A stretch of 64,000 nucleotides of DNA from Eucriotettix oculatus (GCA_034510155.1 CM067379.1:2092680-2156679), one strand, 5' to 3'. Shown: positions 13,243 through 20,544, numbered from the stretch's first letter. Notes: generated by a model from the sequence alone, not told the origin. Program-made: numbers and translations.

Positions 13243-15939
13243 CGCACATGTGAGGAAGACGGCGGCGAGCGCCGCGACGGCCCCCAGCACGGCCAGCGAC
13301 AGCAGCGCCACCGTCGCGCCTCTGCCTCGCCTCCAGCGCACCATCATGCTCCAGACATCACATCACCTTAGTAATTACGTCACTGCCGTCCTGTTTACGT
13401 AATGCACGAGTACAGTAATTAGGGGCGGAACACTGGTTCCTCTTGGACACTTTTTATAAAAATTTATTTCTCTATTTTTATCCTGCTTTCTTGTTTCCTA
13501 TAGCAGGCCTTAATTACAATATTTTACAACCATCTTGTACACTGTTTTACAATGATTAACCTTAGCAAGAGTAATTAATAGAATACAAAATGAATGGTAA
13601 TTTTTTTTACTTTATACATATATATTATTTATTTGGACATGAGATTAATATTTTTGGGGGAGGGGGTGGCGAGGGGTGGGGGATTGGGTCCAGAAATTCA
13701 CAGTTTTCAGTAGATAATACCTTTCCCTCCCATAATTTTCGGGAACAAAGTACAGCGTAAAGAGCAAGCGCCGCGTCACGAAAAACTTTGACAGTTAAAT
13801 CTGTCACACACAATAAGACTGTCATGCCACAAAAATGAGCGTGACAAAGATCAATCAATCAATAAACTGAACTGGTTTTTTAATTGCGTTCTGGTATTCG
13901 GTCCAAAGACGCGGTTCCATTAATCTAGGCCCTCCTCCATATTGTCCTGTCTTCCTTACAACTCTTCCTGGTTAGTTACCCTGCCTATCCTCTAGCAGCC
14001 ACATTTCAAAGCCTTCTATCCTTCTTTTCCTCTCTCCCCCTCGTCCACGTTTCGCACCCGTGTGAGAGAGAAATATTTAATTATCACTCCTCCGAGATTG
14101 CACCTTGCCGAAACCGTCAGCGCCAATGGCGTGGCGTGGTTGGACCGTCACGTGCGTGTGACAGGTGGCAGCAGCAGCAGCAGCAGGAACCCCGAGGAGG
14201 CCGCCTTACTTACAATGGGAGCCGCGGACAAGTGTTTACCCTTGTGCAGAGAGGGAGAGAGGGAGGACGAGGCTCTCTTTCTACCATCTGTCAGCTCACC
14301 TTAGTTGAGCGAGACCAGGCCTTGAAGAGGAGCAACTTGAGAGAGAGAGAGAGGGGGAGAGACAAGGAGAGAGAAAGGGGAGAGAGGGAGAAAGGGAGAG
14401 AGAGAGAGACAGACTTACGTGCGTGCGCGTCGACGTCCGCAGCGCCACTGACGGCACAGAGCGAGCAAGGCAGAAGCGTCGCGCACGCGTCACATCTCGC
14501 ACAGGGTTGCCAACCCCTCCCCCTTCACTTTGCGCTTCCTTCCCCTCATATACATTATCACACACACAACGTACACTTGACGTTAAACAATTATTTTAAT
14601 TGATTTGCTTCAGGGGGTGTTATTTTTCACCTTCTCACCTTCCCATATAAAATAAAAATGATAAGGTATGTTTGTCCCGCATGATCCAGGGATCGGCACA
14701 CGTCGCACCCTTCAAGACAGTCCCAACAGGTGACTTACTTCGTGCTGCTGGATACATCATTATTACCCTGTCAAGCGAGGCGACTACACACCTGTTAACC
14801 ATCAAATAGTGTCTAAATAAAATTGAAAAAAATAATAATTAATTTAAGTAATTAGATTACGTCATCATTGCTTGATAATAAATATGGGGGAAAGTTTCCA
14901 AAGTCGCAGCGTAGACGAGTCGCGGGGGGTTGTTACATAAAGGGAGGACCAAAGCTGAACCGTGGGGGTTTTCCCCCCCTGCATCACCTTGAGGTGAGAC
15001 ACACTACAGCCTATAGCTCTACCTTACACATCTAGTCCCTTCCTATGCTATTAAAGGGGGAAAGAAGACAGACTTTTTCCCTGCGGCAGACTGTTTGAGG
15101 TGTTGTTTCATGGCGGAGGTTCATATGAGGAGCTGTGACGGTTTAATGAGGTGACAACGAGGTTAGCGACTGTCATCAAGGGGACGAGCGACGCTGATGG
15201 ACAATCACAGGGGCGAGGTAATGGCGGCGCTTCACTCACATTCCCTGCAAATTACATACATGCTCAAAATACAAAAAAAATTATCGCACAATTTTTTAAC
15301 TTATATAAATTATTACATCCCTGAAATATTATTACTTATCAGAAACAAGTAGAGACTTAAATACTATATATATAATAAATAATCCAATCATTTAACATTA
15401 AAATTACAGACGTTATTATTTAATTCATTCGACGTTTCGTGAGCCACGGGGTTTTACTACGGAAAAACACTGAATTACGTTACAACTTTTTTCTCACATG
15501 AACGAGGCGGCGCTTCAAATTTGGGTTGGTTACAAATGTAAAAATAAAATTACAAATACATCTATTTCCCTAACCTATATATATATATATCACCATCTCT
15601 CTCTCTGTCTCTCTCGCTCTCTATACATATCTGTCTCTCTATCTCCATCTCTCTCTCTCTATGTATATATTGTAACATGAATAGTTACACGCAACAATGC
15701 GGGCCAAGCTTGCGAGTTGCAATTGTCGCAACTCGGGGCCAACAATGGAGTCTGTCGTCATGGGGTAGTGAGAGGAGAAGGAGAAAGACCACGCCCTGCT
15801 GTAGTGATAATTTTTCTCATGTTCTGAAATGGATTAAAGCTATTAAAATCGACTTTTTTGGTATTTTTACTAAAAAAATACCTGGCGCCCAAAAAGCATT
15901 TAAATCCTCGAATACGGAGGAACGCCGGATCGTCTACAA

Positions 15940-16021
<82 letters not shown>

Positions 16022-16582
16022 GATAAAAAGGGGGATTTTGTAAGGTTGTGGCGTTATGAGGCCAACAACAATGGCTAGTCGGCCGAAAGATGGTGTTTCC
16101 CCGCGGGGGAGGCCCGCCTTGCCTGTATAAAAAATGACGATGGTGAACCCCCGCGGGAAAAATGAGGGCGGGGAACCCCGAAATGTTGAGAAATAGGGGA
16201 ATTCCCGTCGGAAGGTTTAAAAGGGAAGCCGATGGGTGGCTCGCGATCAGACCCGAGAAGGGAGGCGAGTGGAGGAGAGGCGAAGGCAGGCGAGTAGACC
16301 AGAGCGTAGAAGGCAGGCGAGTGAACCAGAGAGCAGATATCCAGAGCGCAGAAGGAAGGCGAGTGAGCAGACCCGAGAAGACAGGCGAGTGGAGGAGAGG
16401 AGAAGACAGGCGAGTAGATCAGACCCCAGATAGCCAGAGAGACGCACAAACATTCGAGAGGTGGATGTTTGTTGAAGGGGGCGGTGCCTCCGAAAATTCA
16501 AGTTCTCCAAAACTCACAAGGTGTCTACCATCTATGAACCTCAGGTAAGTCATCTTCTTTCTATCTCTCTGTCCTTTCCCCA

Positions 16583-16638
<56 letters not shown>

Positions 16639-17955
16639 TTCTCTGTTTTTGTGTGTGTTTTTACTAGAGAGAGAGAGAGGAGTGTATAGTACTTGACGTG
16701 TATTTATTTAGACGAGTTTCGTGGCCCGTAAACGACCTCGTTTATGGGAATGTCACGGCCGATTGACCGCAGTGAGTTCCCTCCGTGGTAACGAGCACGC
16801 GTGGACAAGATGGCGACCAGCAAGGCCAAGCTGCTGCACAATGGACGATCCCGCTGCGGTCTCGTAAATCTCCCCGCAGGCCGAGGAGGGCGTCTTTACT
16901 GCCTCGGACCTCCACAGTACAGTGACGTCACGTCTCTGCTCACAGTTGGGGAAACATCACGGTGACAAGGAGCCCAGCAACTCTCCCTCACGTGACCTGA
17001 GCTGGAACCGTCCAAAGATCACTATAATGTGGAGCGTCGCTGGTTCCCCCCCTCCCCCACCAGGACCAGAACCCACCTTAAACCAACAAAGACTGCTGCA
17101 CTCAGAATCGATAACTTATTTGCACACAGCAAGTGACCATTCCCAAATCATAATTTGATACCGAAGATTAAACAAAAGGGACCATGTATTAATAAGGGCT
17201 GAGTTGCTGCTGCTGTTGGAGGGACAGAAAGGGCAAGGTTCAGGACTGGAGGGAAGAAACCTCGCACCTCCTACATCATTATAATGATTTTTGCGTACAA
17301 CAAACCTCATGAGATTTCCTTTCAGGCTTTATCCTGACTCCGCGCGCGCGTGTGTGTGTGTGTACAACATGAGGAGGTAGTGATGGTGGCAGTCACGCTT
17401 CAATAGCACAGGAAGGGAATTTCACAGAGGAGATGCGGAAGATACGTTGTTATGAGTTGACGAGTGACGTAGGCTGCTGATGTTTGTGCTGAGACACAGA
17501 CACTGGTTGTTTTCTGAGAGAGAGCAGAATGGACGGTGTTGACTAGGGAAGCAGCATCACGTCTCTCACGTGACAAATGACAGGATAGTCTGATACTGAC
17601 CTTTGGCCGCCAGCATGTGGAGGTTCCCGAGGGTGATGGCCACCGGAGGCACCAGCAGCCTGAGGTCCTCGGCGACCAGGAAGATGGCCGTCTGCCCCAG
17701 CCGGACAGATCCTCCGCCTCCGCAGAGGGGCGGCGTCAGTATCGCGAGCACGGGGGCGGCGGCGCGACCGCGGACCACGCGCTTCACCCTGACGGAGGCG
17801 GAGGCGGGGCCCACGGCCTCCACCTTGCCCGTGACCACGAGGGCGGCGGCCTCCACGGCGGAGGCGAGGTCCCCGGGGGCGGGACACGCCACAGCCCCAG
17901 CAGCCACAGCCACAGCCACCAGCAGCAGCAGCAACGTCCAGCGGAGGCGAGACAT
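1..17955 (-). CDS. AGRN: agrin-like proteoglycan core, spliced, 3' end beyond the window
   Basis: Agrin is a heparan-sulfate proteoglycan of basement membranes that organises postsynaptic and other matrix contacts. The modules seen in gene order are an NtA-like or signal-anchor N terminus, six follistatin/Kazal units (VCGSDGRTYAS-type), the agrin-specific segment FGCCEDGKTPAKGPGLGGC, two laminin-EGF modules, a linker, an EB/EGF-like module, one laminin G domain and the beginning of an EGF module. The order Kazal, YGCC-like segment, LE-LE and then LamG is diagnostic for agrin. Listed exons join in consistent phase; most introns are phase 1, the usual pattern for shuffled extracellular modules. 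The SEA domain and the Kazal unit that follow LE in vertebrate agrin are not found. The last LamG domains should lie below base 1. Perlecan was considered, but it lacks the Kazal run and the YGCC segment. Confidence 0.93.
50..202 (-). CDS. AGRN: agrin exon: Thr/Arg spacer and start of the next EGF module
   Basis: Encodes GAADCDEAGLTRRRTTEAAA, VDPCIRDEPCVQGAACSSLG, GGGGFQC, an EGF start (C..EPC..GAAC....FQC). Acceptor CCCTCAG|GG, donor CCCC|GTGAGT at 50/49. The rest of the EGF and the last LamG domains must lie outside the window. Confidence 0.87.
271..416 (-). CDS. AGRN: agrin exon: laminin G domain 1, part c
   Basis: Encodes VAENAGTSRGLVGCVLSLQV, GQQPLSLHQGAAQVLEARGV, RECRACDQ, the C-terminal LamG part with the conserved GLVGCV cysteine and closing Cys. 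Acceptor GTGTTTAG|G, donor CAAG|GTGAGT; phase 2 in, phase 1 out. Confidence 0.92.
864..1094 (-). CDS. AGRN: agrin exon: laminin G domain 1, part b
   Basis: Continues LVAG-RVVFRYNLGNGVVTL, TSRETLTLGRRHRVSARRYH, GALRLDDGDDVTG, LDLRQDLFLGNLPPG. RVVFRYNLGNG and LFLGNLP are hallmark LamG strings. Phase 2 at both ends (GTGCAG|C; ACAG|GTAACA). Confidence 0.93.
1159..1336 (-). CDS. AGRN: agrin exon: laminin G domain 1, part a
   Basis: Encodes EYNSAGFDGGAAVRLPCLQA, LRLDLEVVAFSGDGVVLYNQ, QHDDGSGDFVALSLVAG, the N-terminal LamG strands (FDG; GVVLYN; DFVALSLVAG). Enters in phase 1 and leaves in phase 2 (CCGG|GTAAGC). Confidence 0.92.
1408..1569 (-). CDS. AGRN: agrin exon: EB/EGF-like cysteine module
   Basis: Encodes LATPHPWPSPAAVGDLCSYD, AQCAAAVTLSVCEGGVCRCR, GGLVASADGRVCR. 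The pattern GDLCxxDxQC...SVCxxGxCxCxxGxxxxxxGxxC is typical of arthropod EB modules, which resemble EGF. It occupies the place of the EGF module before the first LamG of agrin. Splice sites GTGCAG|AG and GAG|GTCAGC are phase 1. Confidence 0.82.
1654..1773 (-). CDS. AGRN: agrin exon: short linker of unclear fold
   Basis: Acceptor GTCCAG|GT and donor GGAAG|GTGAGT bound 120 nt. The phases of both neighbours force the frame DSGATDRPSTLEQEGLPQSK, STRHLHLQRYHQIHRPGLE. Another frame is also open and contains Cys residues (GTCTCSATTK), but it would break the join to the next exon. No domain is recognised; by position it replaces the Ser/Thr-rich and SEA region of vertebrate agrin. Confidence 0.62.
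2030..2165 (+). repeat. dispersed repeat, inverted copy of 13,450-13,575
   Basis: The block containing GGCCTGGCTATAGGAAACAA and the run before it (ttgtaaaatattgtaattaa) reappears in reverse complement at 13,450-13,575. Both copies are in agrin introns. No coding content; family not recognised. Confidence 0.65.
2513..2665 (-). CDS. AGRN: agrin exon: laminin-EGF module 2
   Basis: Encodes ACQCSPWGSLRRDCDQTTGR, CSCLPGVQGRRCQLCSSPDK, VLGPSGCAAHA, very close in layout to vertebrate agrin LE2 (CSCDPQGAVRDDC, LGPAGC). Phase 1 on both sides (TTTGCAG|CG; CGCAG|GTCAGT). Confidence 0.93.
2738..2887 (-). CDS. AGRN: agrin exon: laminin-EGF module 1
   Basis: Joined with the previous exon it reads CFCNRLGTWKGRCDPREAGD, CSCRKNVVGARCDRCDAGFW, GLSLGRRKGGCQ: eight cysteines in laminin-EGF spacing, including CDRCDAGFW. 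Phase 1 on both sides. Confidence 0.93.
3288..3662 (-). CDS. AGRN: agrin exon: module 6, YGCC-like segment and start of laminin-EGF 1
   Basis: Encodes DADPCRDVTCDLWATCEVSA, CRLRCGVGERAAVCGSDMRS, YLSLCHLRAEAC, then CGGGKVSRCRSSPFGCCEDG, KTPAKGPGLGGC and CFCNRL. The FGCC...GLGGC segment followed directly by a laminin-EGF start matches vertebrate agrin (PYGCCQD...GLAGCPSACQCN) and is the strongest single piece of evidence for the gene name. The Kazal part is degenerate near its end. Acceptor GGTTGCAG|AC, donor CTCG|GTAAAT, phase 1. Confidence 0.94.
3727..3844 (-). CDS. AGRN: agrin exon: second half of module 5 (Kazal part)
   Basis: Encodes EAPVCGSDGKTHASPCHLQR, ASCRDRKSIAVVHRGPCP. It begins in phase 0 after TTGCAG and ends in phase 1 (CCAG|GTCAGT), completing the Kazal disulfide set started in the previous exon. 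Confidence 0.9.
3909..4003 (-). CDS. AGRN: agrin exon: first half of module 5 (FOLN part)
   Basis: Encodes DSCRDVRCDFGGVCEVDSEG and CSCDLPCPQ, then a phase 0 donor CCACAG|GTGAGT that cuts the module just before the Kazal half. Two adjacent acceptors (after CAG at 4007 or at 4004) both keep frame and would differ by one residue; the shorter is listed. Confidence 0.88.
4071..4289 (-). CDS. AGRN: agrin exon: follistatin/Kazal module 4
   Basis: Encodes RNPCDGLRCERRLGECRVDD, CRCPEDACEDVFRPVCGSDG, RTYASDCHLRRDACLRNLTL and ends GVCA. The sequon NLT could be glycosylated. Splice sites CACCAG|GG and GCAG|GTCAGT are phase 1. Confidence 0.93.
4372..4611 (-). CDS. AGRN: agrin exon: follistatin/Kazal module 3
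   Basis: Encodes DPCGGTSCPWPSVCRLDAER, CVCGETCPPEAAAAPVCASD, GNTYASECALRLHGC and ends GPCSS. It is a complete FOLN plus Kazal unit bounded by phase 1 splice sites (GTTGCAG|AC; TCAG|GTGACG). Confidence 0.93.
4691..4993 (-). CDS. AGRN: agrin exon: acidic linker and follistatin/Kazal module 2
   Basis: Begins GDAEAYGEQRGEGEGEEERE, a strongly acidic spacer, then DPCQTLRCPVTSRCVVRGEG (follistatin-EGF half), CECEAGPCPQEAGAAPVCGS, DGRTYASECELRQAAC and a final GAC. Acceptor TGTTGCAG|GT and donor TGCG|GTCAGT are both phase 1. The acidic Glu/Gly run is unusual between Kazal units. Confidence 0.92.
5205..5275 (-). repeat. tRNA-derived SINE head
   Basis: On the minus strand GTAGCTCAGTTGGTAGAGCA (A-box region) is followed about 35 bases later by GGTCCTGGGTTCCATTCCC (B-box region). 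This is a tRNA-like head, but no clean acceptor stem is seen, so it is called a SINE rather than a tRNA gene. A second head lies in the opposite orientation at 5,409-5,475. Confidence 0.6.
5409..5475 (+). repeat. tRNA-derived SINE head, opposite orientation
   Basis: TTAGCTCAGTTGGTAGAGCA followed by TCCTGGGTTCTCC. The sequence just before it (GTGAATTGGTAGGTAG) is complementary to 5,307-5,326, so the two tRNA-like heads face each other as an imperfect inverted pair. Confidence 0.55.
5675..6185 (+). repeat. direct repeat pair around a hammerhead-like motif
   Basis: About 145 bases (acagg...caacaatccgcaa...ggaattaaacagctgggaaaatacat) occur at 5,675-5,818 and again at 6,030-6,180 with moderate divergence. 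Between them at 5,912-5,958 is CTGAAGA...GCGAAACGTC. Direct repeats with this motif are reminiscent of Penelope-like element ends. No reverse-transcriptase coding sequence is seen. Confidence 0.55.
5912..5958 (+). other. hammerhead-like core motif
   Basis: CTGAAGA, a long GC-rich stem II region, then GCGAAACGTC. Matches CUGANGA ... GAAAC GUC. Stem II pairing is poorer here than at 9,028 or 13,158. Confidence 0.4.
6231..6540 (+). repeat. dispersed repeat related to 51,053-51,452
   Basis: Shares ATTTCATTTGTAGCCAG, GGTTTAGCCACAGGCTGGCC and GACAGACATGGATGG-like blocks with the foldback element in ABCC4 intron 9. Here only the left arm and centre are present. Confidence 0.6.
6731..7493 (+). mobile_element. 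MITE-like element A, copy 1
   Basis: Flanked by (TA)n. The left end ATATTATGATAAAAAAGGGG and right end AAGTATATTACAATATATAT are imperfect inverted ends (ATATATTGTGATA type), with inner complementary blocks GGGGATTTTG near the left and CAAAATCCCC near the right. The interior has GC-rich AG-rich repeats and GAGGTGGATGTTTGTTGG. Copies lie at 8,176-8,814, 15,976-16,478 and reversed at 21,482-22,071. No transposase ORF, so it is non-autonomous. Confidence 0.75.
8129..8160 (+). other. hammerhead-like core motif
   Basis: CTGATGA, AGCTCACAAATATGGGC (GCUC pairs with GGGC with one wobble), then GAAACGTC. This is the canonical hammerhead order CUGAUGA, stem II, GAAAC. It directly precedes element A copy 2. 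Confidence 0.5.
8176..8814 (+). mobile_element. MITE-like element A, copy 2
   Basis: Begins in (TA)n with ATATTGTGATAAAAAGGGGG and ends GTATATTACAATATATATA. It is colinear with copy 1 but about 120 bp shorter in the AG-rich centre, so copies differ mainly by internal repeat number. Confidence 0.78.
8925..9118. repeat. foldback element carrying two hammerhead-like motifs
   Basis: Arms containing GACGGCCAAAAAGTCTACAT and its complement (GCAGACTTTTTGGCCGTC) enclose two copies of the motif facing each other: 8,968-9,003 (minus strand, CCGAGGA...GACGAAACGTC) and 9,028-9,059 (plus strand). The spacer is about 25 bases. No coding potential. Confidence 0.7.
9028..9059 (+). other. hammerhead-like core motif, well formed
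   Basis: CTGAGGA-A-GTCT-caaaatga-AGAC-GAAAC-GTC. CUGANGA is intact, stem II GUCU/AGAC is perfectly paired, and GAAAC then GUC follow. Only stem III lacks an obvious loop. Confidence 0.55.
9228..9258 (+). other. hammerhead-like core motif
   Basis: CTGAAGA, GATCCCGGAGCAGGAC (UCC pairs with GGA), then GAAACGTC. Same architecture as the motif at 9,028 with a different stem II sequence, which argues that the pairing matters rather than the bases. Confidence 0.5.
9260..11990. other. agrin intron without genes: microsatellites and SINE debris
   Basis: Holds (GA)n and (CT)n runs near 9,607, 9,703, 9,819 and 10,040, a (GCA)n run at 10,101-10,122, several TGACGTCA-type sites (about 10,463, 10,756, 11,033, 11,072) and a tRNA-like B-box at 11,257-11,275 (GGTCCTGGGTTCGAGTCCCC region). 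No exon consistent with agrin was found here. Confidence 0.55.
11991..12134 (-). CDS. AGRN: agrin exon: Kazal module 1
   Basis: Encodes GGPCPSSCPSLLSPVCGTDD, then VTYGNLCQLQRKAC and a final GPC, the Kazal consensus CP..VCGTD..TY.N.C.L...C....G.C. Acceptor CCCTCAG|GT and donor TGCG|GTAAGA are both phase 1, so the module is symmetric and can follow either first exon. The next coding exon is 7 kb downstream, across a repeat-filled intron. Confidence 0.88.
12190..12610. repeat. (TA)n and (GA)n-rich polypurine tract
   Basis: About 400 bases of almost pure purine on the plus strand (gagagagaga with scattered C), starting with (TA)n at 12,198. It lies in the agrin intron upstream of Kazal exon 1. 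Open frames read from the minus strand here are Leu/Ser low complexity and are not genes. Confidence 0.85.
12613..12703. repeat. long hairpin at the end of the polypurine tract
   Basis: Arm 12,613-12,649 (AAATAGACGAAGAGAGTTTG...) and arm 12,667-12,703 are reverse complements over 37 bases with about three mismatches and a 17-base loop. Its function is not evident. Confidence 0.75.
12985..13205. repeat. foldback element with paired hammerhead-like motifs
   Basis: Arms of about 65 bases: AACATCACGACGTTTCCGTC and onward at 12,996, and its complement ending GGAAACGTCGTGATGTTT at about 13,200. Each arm carries the motif, minus strand at 13,003-13,035 and plus strand at 13,158-13,190. A (TA)n and GGGGGAGGCATGG spacer lies between. 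The element is within 50 bases of the agrin transmembrane-form exon. Confidence 0.75.
13158..13190 (+). other. hammerhead-like core motif, well formed
   Basis: CTGAAGA-T-GTCT-gaaatgag-AGAC-G-GAAAC-GTC: intact CUGANGA, 4-bp stem II GUCU/AGAC, GAAAC, GUC. The mirrored copy is at 13,003-13,035 on the other strand. Confidence 0.55.
13248..13347 (-). CDS. AGRN: agrin alternative first exon: type II signal anchor (transmembrane form)
   Basis: ATG at 13347 encodes MMVRWRRGRG followed by about 22 hydrophobic residues (ATVALLSLAVLGAVAALAAV) and FLT. A short basic cytosolic end with an uncleaved hydrophobic segment is what vertebrate transmembrane agrin uses as its alternative N terminus. The donor ACAT|GTGCGT is phase 1 and joins the first Kazal exon to give C-GGPCPSSCP, supplying a cysteine. 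It lies in the intron downstream of the NtA exon, so it would be used from an internal promoter. A (GA)n run sits directly after the donor. It could instead be the signal peptide of a shorter form. Confidence 0.65.
13450..13575 (-). repeat. dispersed repeat, inverted copy of 2,030-2,165
   Basis: Contains CTTGTTTCCTATAGCAGGCC and the A/T-rich stretch matching the intron copy at 2,030-2,165 in reverse complement. Confidence 0.65.
13860..14050 (-). repeat. LINE-tail-like debris (family C)
   Basis: Shares CTCCATATTGTC, CTTCCTGGTTAGTTACCCT and TTCTATCCTTCTTTTCC blocks with 20,545-20,830, 27,640-28,260 and 38,165-38,360. Read on the opposite strand, the family resembles the degraded C-terminal end of a non-LTR reverse-transcriptase ORF; see 52,205-52,612. 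Confidence 0.45.
14050..15840. other. agrin intron without recognised genes
   Basis: Contains (GCA)n at 14,169-14,185, a (GA)n-rich tract at 14,339-14,410, a GACGTTTCGTGAG motif at 15,430 (degenerate member of the GAAACGTC family) and (TA)n plus CT-rich runs at 15,577-15,670. Nothing else is supported. Confidence 0.5.
15976..16478 (+). mobile_element. MITE-like element A, copy 3, right end lost
   Basis: After (CT)n and (TA)n it begins ATATTGTGATAAAAAGGGGG and follows copies 1 and 2 through GAGGTGGATGTTTGTTG, then stops at about 16,478 without the right-end block. Its centre carries extra AG-rich repeats (CAGGCGAGTGG-type units). The sequence to its left (CCTCGAATACGGAGGAACG) also flanks copy 4 at 22,080. 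Confidence 0.75.
16588..16636. repeat. (TA)n microsatellite
   Basis: About 48 bases of pure TA, in the agrin intron between the two first exons. Confidence 0.9.
17601..17955 (-). CDS. AGRN: agrin exon: signal peptide and NtA-like domain (secreted form)
   Basis: ATG at 17955 opens MSRLRWTLLLLLVAVAVAAG, a clear signal peptide with likely cleavage before CPAPGD. The following roughly 95 residues resemble the agrin NtA domain (TIMP-like fold): an N-terminal Cys, a VVTGKVEAV strand, SVRVKRVVRGRAA, a second Cys in TPPLC, QTAIFLVAEDL and ITLGNLHML, which parallel the VLTGTVEEI, RIFFVNPA and ITLRNL parts of vertebrate NtA. It is shorter than the vertebrate domain. The donor AAAG|GTCAGT is phase 1, which fits the Kazal exon at 11,991-12,134. 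An upstream open stretch exists in the same frame, but this ATG is chosen because it gives an immediate signal peptide. Confidence 0.8.
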
Positions 17956-18359
17956 GGAGAGCGACTGAGCTGCGTACCCTCGGGACAGCCACAGGTGAGA
18001 GAGGGGAGAGAGAGGACAGGAGGCGGCATCCACAATTAAATATATATCCTTCCCACGGGTCTGGAGGGATGTTTGCCCAAGCAGAGACATAATCCGGAGG
18101 CCGGGAACTACAGCACGGATGATCCTCAAACTGTTGTCCTGTCACCTCAGGAAAGGTGTACGTGTATATGAGAGGAGAGAGAGAGAGGGAGAGTGATCGG
18201 ACTTCACTAAATCAAAGGCCGTGTTAATTAGGGTCTGCCGGAAGACGCGCGAGTCCTTTTTCTCTTCCCTTTGTGATTCCTGCAGCCAATTAATAACTCT
18301 AAAGTAATCAACGCCTGATTGCTCACGGCGGAGAGAAAATTCGCAATTAAATGGTGGAC

Positions 18360-18360
<1 letters not shown>

Positions 18361-18403
<43 letters not shown>
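18361..18403. repeat. (AG)n microsatellite
   Basis: About 43 bases of AG upstream of the agrin NtA exon. Confidence 0.9.
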
Positions 18404-18405
<2 letters not shown>

Positions 18406-18606
18406 CGGTGTCAATGATACGTAGAGGTGGAATGAATGTCTCTATTAGCCAGCAATCAGCGGCCTCTAATAAGGGGTAATAAGGACTCATCAAGGTGCGG
18501 GGCGTCACAGACACGGACTCACTCCATAACACTTGGGCTCATCCATGCTACCATAAAGACGTAAATACGGCTGTGTTGTGGCAGAGGACGCGAAGACGGC
18601 CATTCC

Positions 18607-19277
18607 TTATCCCTCAAAGAAAATAGAAAGAAAGAAAGAAACGGAGGAAGGACGAAAGAAAGAGAGAAACAAAGAAGGAGAGAGAGTACGAAGAAAAGTA
18701 AAGAAAGACAGACAGAAGGAATAGAGATAAATAAGGAAAGACACATAGAAAGAACAAAAGAAATAGGGAGAGAAGAAAAGAAAGAGAGAGAGAAGGAAAG
18801 AAACAGAGACAGAAATAAGGAAAGAAACAGAGAAAGAAAGAAGGAAAGAGGGAAAGAAGGAAAAAGAGAGAGAGAGAAGGAAAGAAAGAGAGAGACGGAA
18901 AGAAAGACAGAAAGAAGGAAACAGCCAGAAATAAGGAAAGAAACAGAGAAAGAAGGAAACAAAGAGAGAGAGAAGGAAAAAAAGAGAGAAGAACGAAAGA
19001 GAGAGAAGGAAAGAAAGAGAGAAGAATGAAAGAGAGACAGAAAGAACAAAATAGACATAAATAAGGAAAGACACAGAGAAAGAAGAAAAGAAAGAGAGAG
19101 AAAGAAGGACAGAGAGAAGAAAAGAAAGAGAGAGAAAGAAGGACAGAGAGAAGAAAAGAAAGAGAGAAAAAAAAGAAACAGACAGAAATAAGGAAAGAAA
19201 CAGAAAGAAAGAGGGAAAGAAAGAATAAAAAGAGGGAGGGAGGGAGGAGGGGAGAGAGAGGGAGGGAGGGGCAGCCA
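18607..19277. repeat. polypurine GAAA/GAGA tract
   Basis: About 670 bases almost free of pyrimidines on the plus strand, made of AGAAAGAAAGAAAC-like units. The long minus-strand open frames across it (over 220 residues of Ser/Leu/Phe) are low-complexity artefacts. Confidence 0.9.
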
Positions 19278-19366
19278 CCTTGTTCTCAACACAACGCAGT
19301 TTATTTTATAAACGACCAGGAATGGTTATTTAAGGAAACCATAGATACCTACAAACAGACTAACAT

Positions 19367-19565
19367 ATTTTTTGGGTTAACAGGCTGCATGAGGGTGACC
19401 TCCCTCCCCCCCTTTAATACCATAGTAAGGGAATAAACTATAGACGCTACCCGGGGGTTTCACCTAAAGAGATGCAGGGGGGGAAATCCCCTAGAAAACC
19501 TGCATCAGGTCTCTCACGCCTTTCGGAACGACTCCACCCACGAGTACAGCCAAGGACATACAACT
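19367..19565 (+). repeat. dispersed repeat family B, partial copy
   Basis: Contains TTAACAGGCTGCATGAGGGTGA, CCTTTAATACCATAG, TTTCACCTAAAGAGATGCAG and AAACCTGCATCAGGT, the same ordered blocks as the copies at 22,866, 23,440, 37,168, 38,400, 42,375 and 42,725. Confidence 0.7.
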
Positions 19566-19924
19566 CCTGCAAATAGACGAAGGCGCCTCGCCACGTGAGA
19601 AGAGAGAGAGAGAGAGATGTTAATCACCGCCTAGGGGGAGTGTCGCTGACGTCGAGGGCCTGCACTACAGTCACGTCACACACACACAATAACATGGAAA
19701 CTGCGCCACACTGCGGGACAATTAAATATGGCGAAATGCGTCACCTATTAATAATAACGACAAGATCGATTGGCAAAATGTTGGAAATTTTAGACGAAGA
19801 AAACAAGTACTTGTGCGAGTGCGTGTTGTCCATCAGCCAGGCTGAGCAACCTTTTAAACTCCACCTCGAGCAGCCGGACGGTGCAATAATTTTATTGTAT
19901 TTATTAAATCTACAAATGGCGGAG

Positions 19925-20350
19925 CCGCTTCCCCTGTGTGCAGGCACATACACACACACAACTTAGGACAATAATAATTAATAATCTGGTGGTGGTGAAG
20001 GACCACATTTAACCCTACAGTTGAAAGTGTAATTATATTCAATATAAATAAATAAGCGTGGAATTATATTATTAGGAATGAATTTTTATTAAAAAAGAAT
20101 AGTATTGTTTTTGCTTGAAAAATAATGAAACAAAACATAAAAAAACGGAAGTATATTTCACTGTAGTAGTATATTATTTGGCAGCAGCGCTGATGACGTC
20201 ACTGCACTGCACTAAACTACTTAGATTGAGTCGAAATTTTCTCGTTTCTGTTAGAGGAAGTTCCCCTAAAACACTCCCTGCAGTCGTTATTAGTTCCAGT
20301 CCTATTTTAGGAATGAGTATTTTTCCAACGTCTGCGGTGTTTTTTTGCGC
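19925..20350 (+). repeat. dispersed repeat D, copy 1
   Basis: Shares with 29,100-29,520 (reverse complement) CTGGTGGTGGTGAAGGACCA, AGAGGAAGTTCCCCTAAAAC and GAATGAGTATTTTTCCAACG in the same order over about 420 bases. No coding capacity; family not identified. Confidence 0.75.
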
Positions 20351-20544
20351 CACTAACAACGAGTGACGCAAGAAAAGGGCGGTGAAGATCCTCCGGAGGA
20401 AGTTGCGAGAGGGAGATAAGGCCCACCGACGCCCAGGACCACGCCACGCCACTTTCTGGTCGTGGTGAAAGCGTCCAATCACGTCACTCCCTCTTCAACA
20501 TCGACAGAAAAAACTGTTAAGGGGGGAAAAATAAAATCTTCTCC

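Noticed and set aside
16809..16967. 52-codon frame starting MATSKAKLLHNG in an agrin intron
   Set aside because: Short, no homology recognised, no promoter or poly(A) signal.
18519..19292. 257-residue minus-strand frame rich in Ser/Leu/Phe
   Set aside because: Entirely within the GAAA polypurine tract; open only because of base composition.
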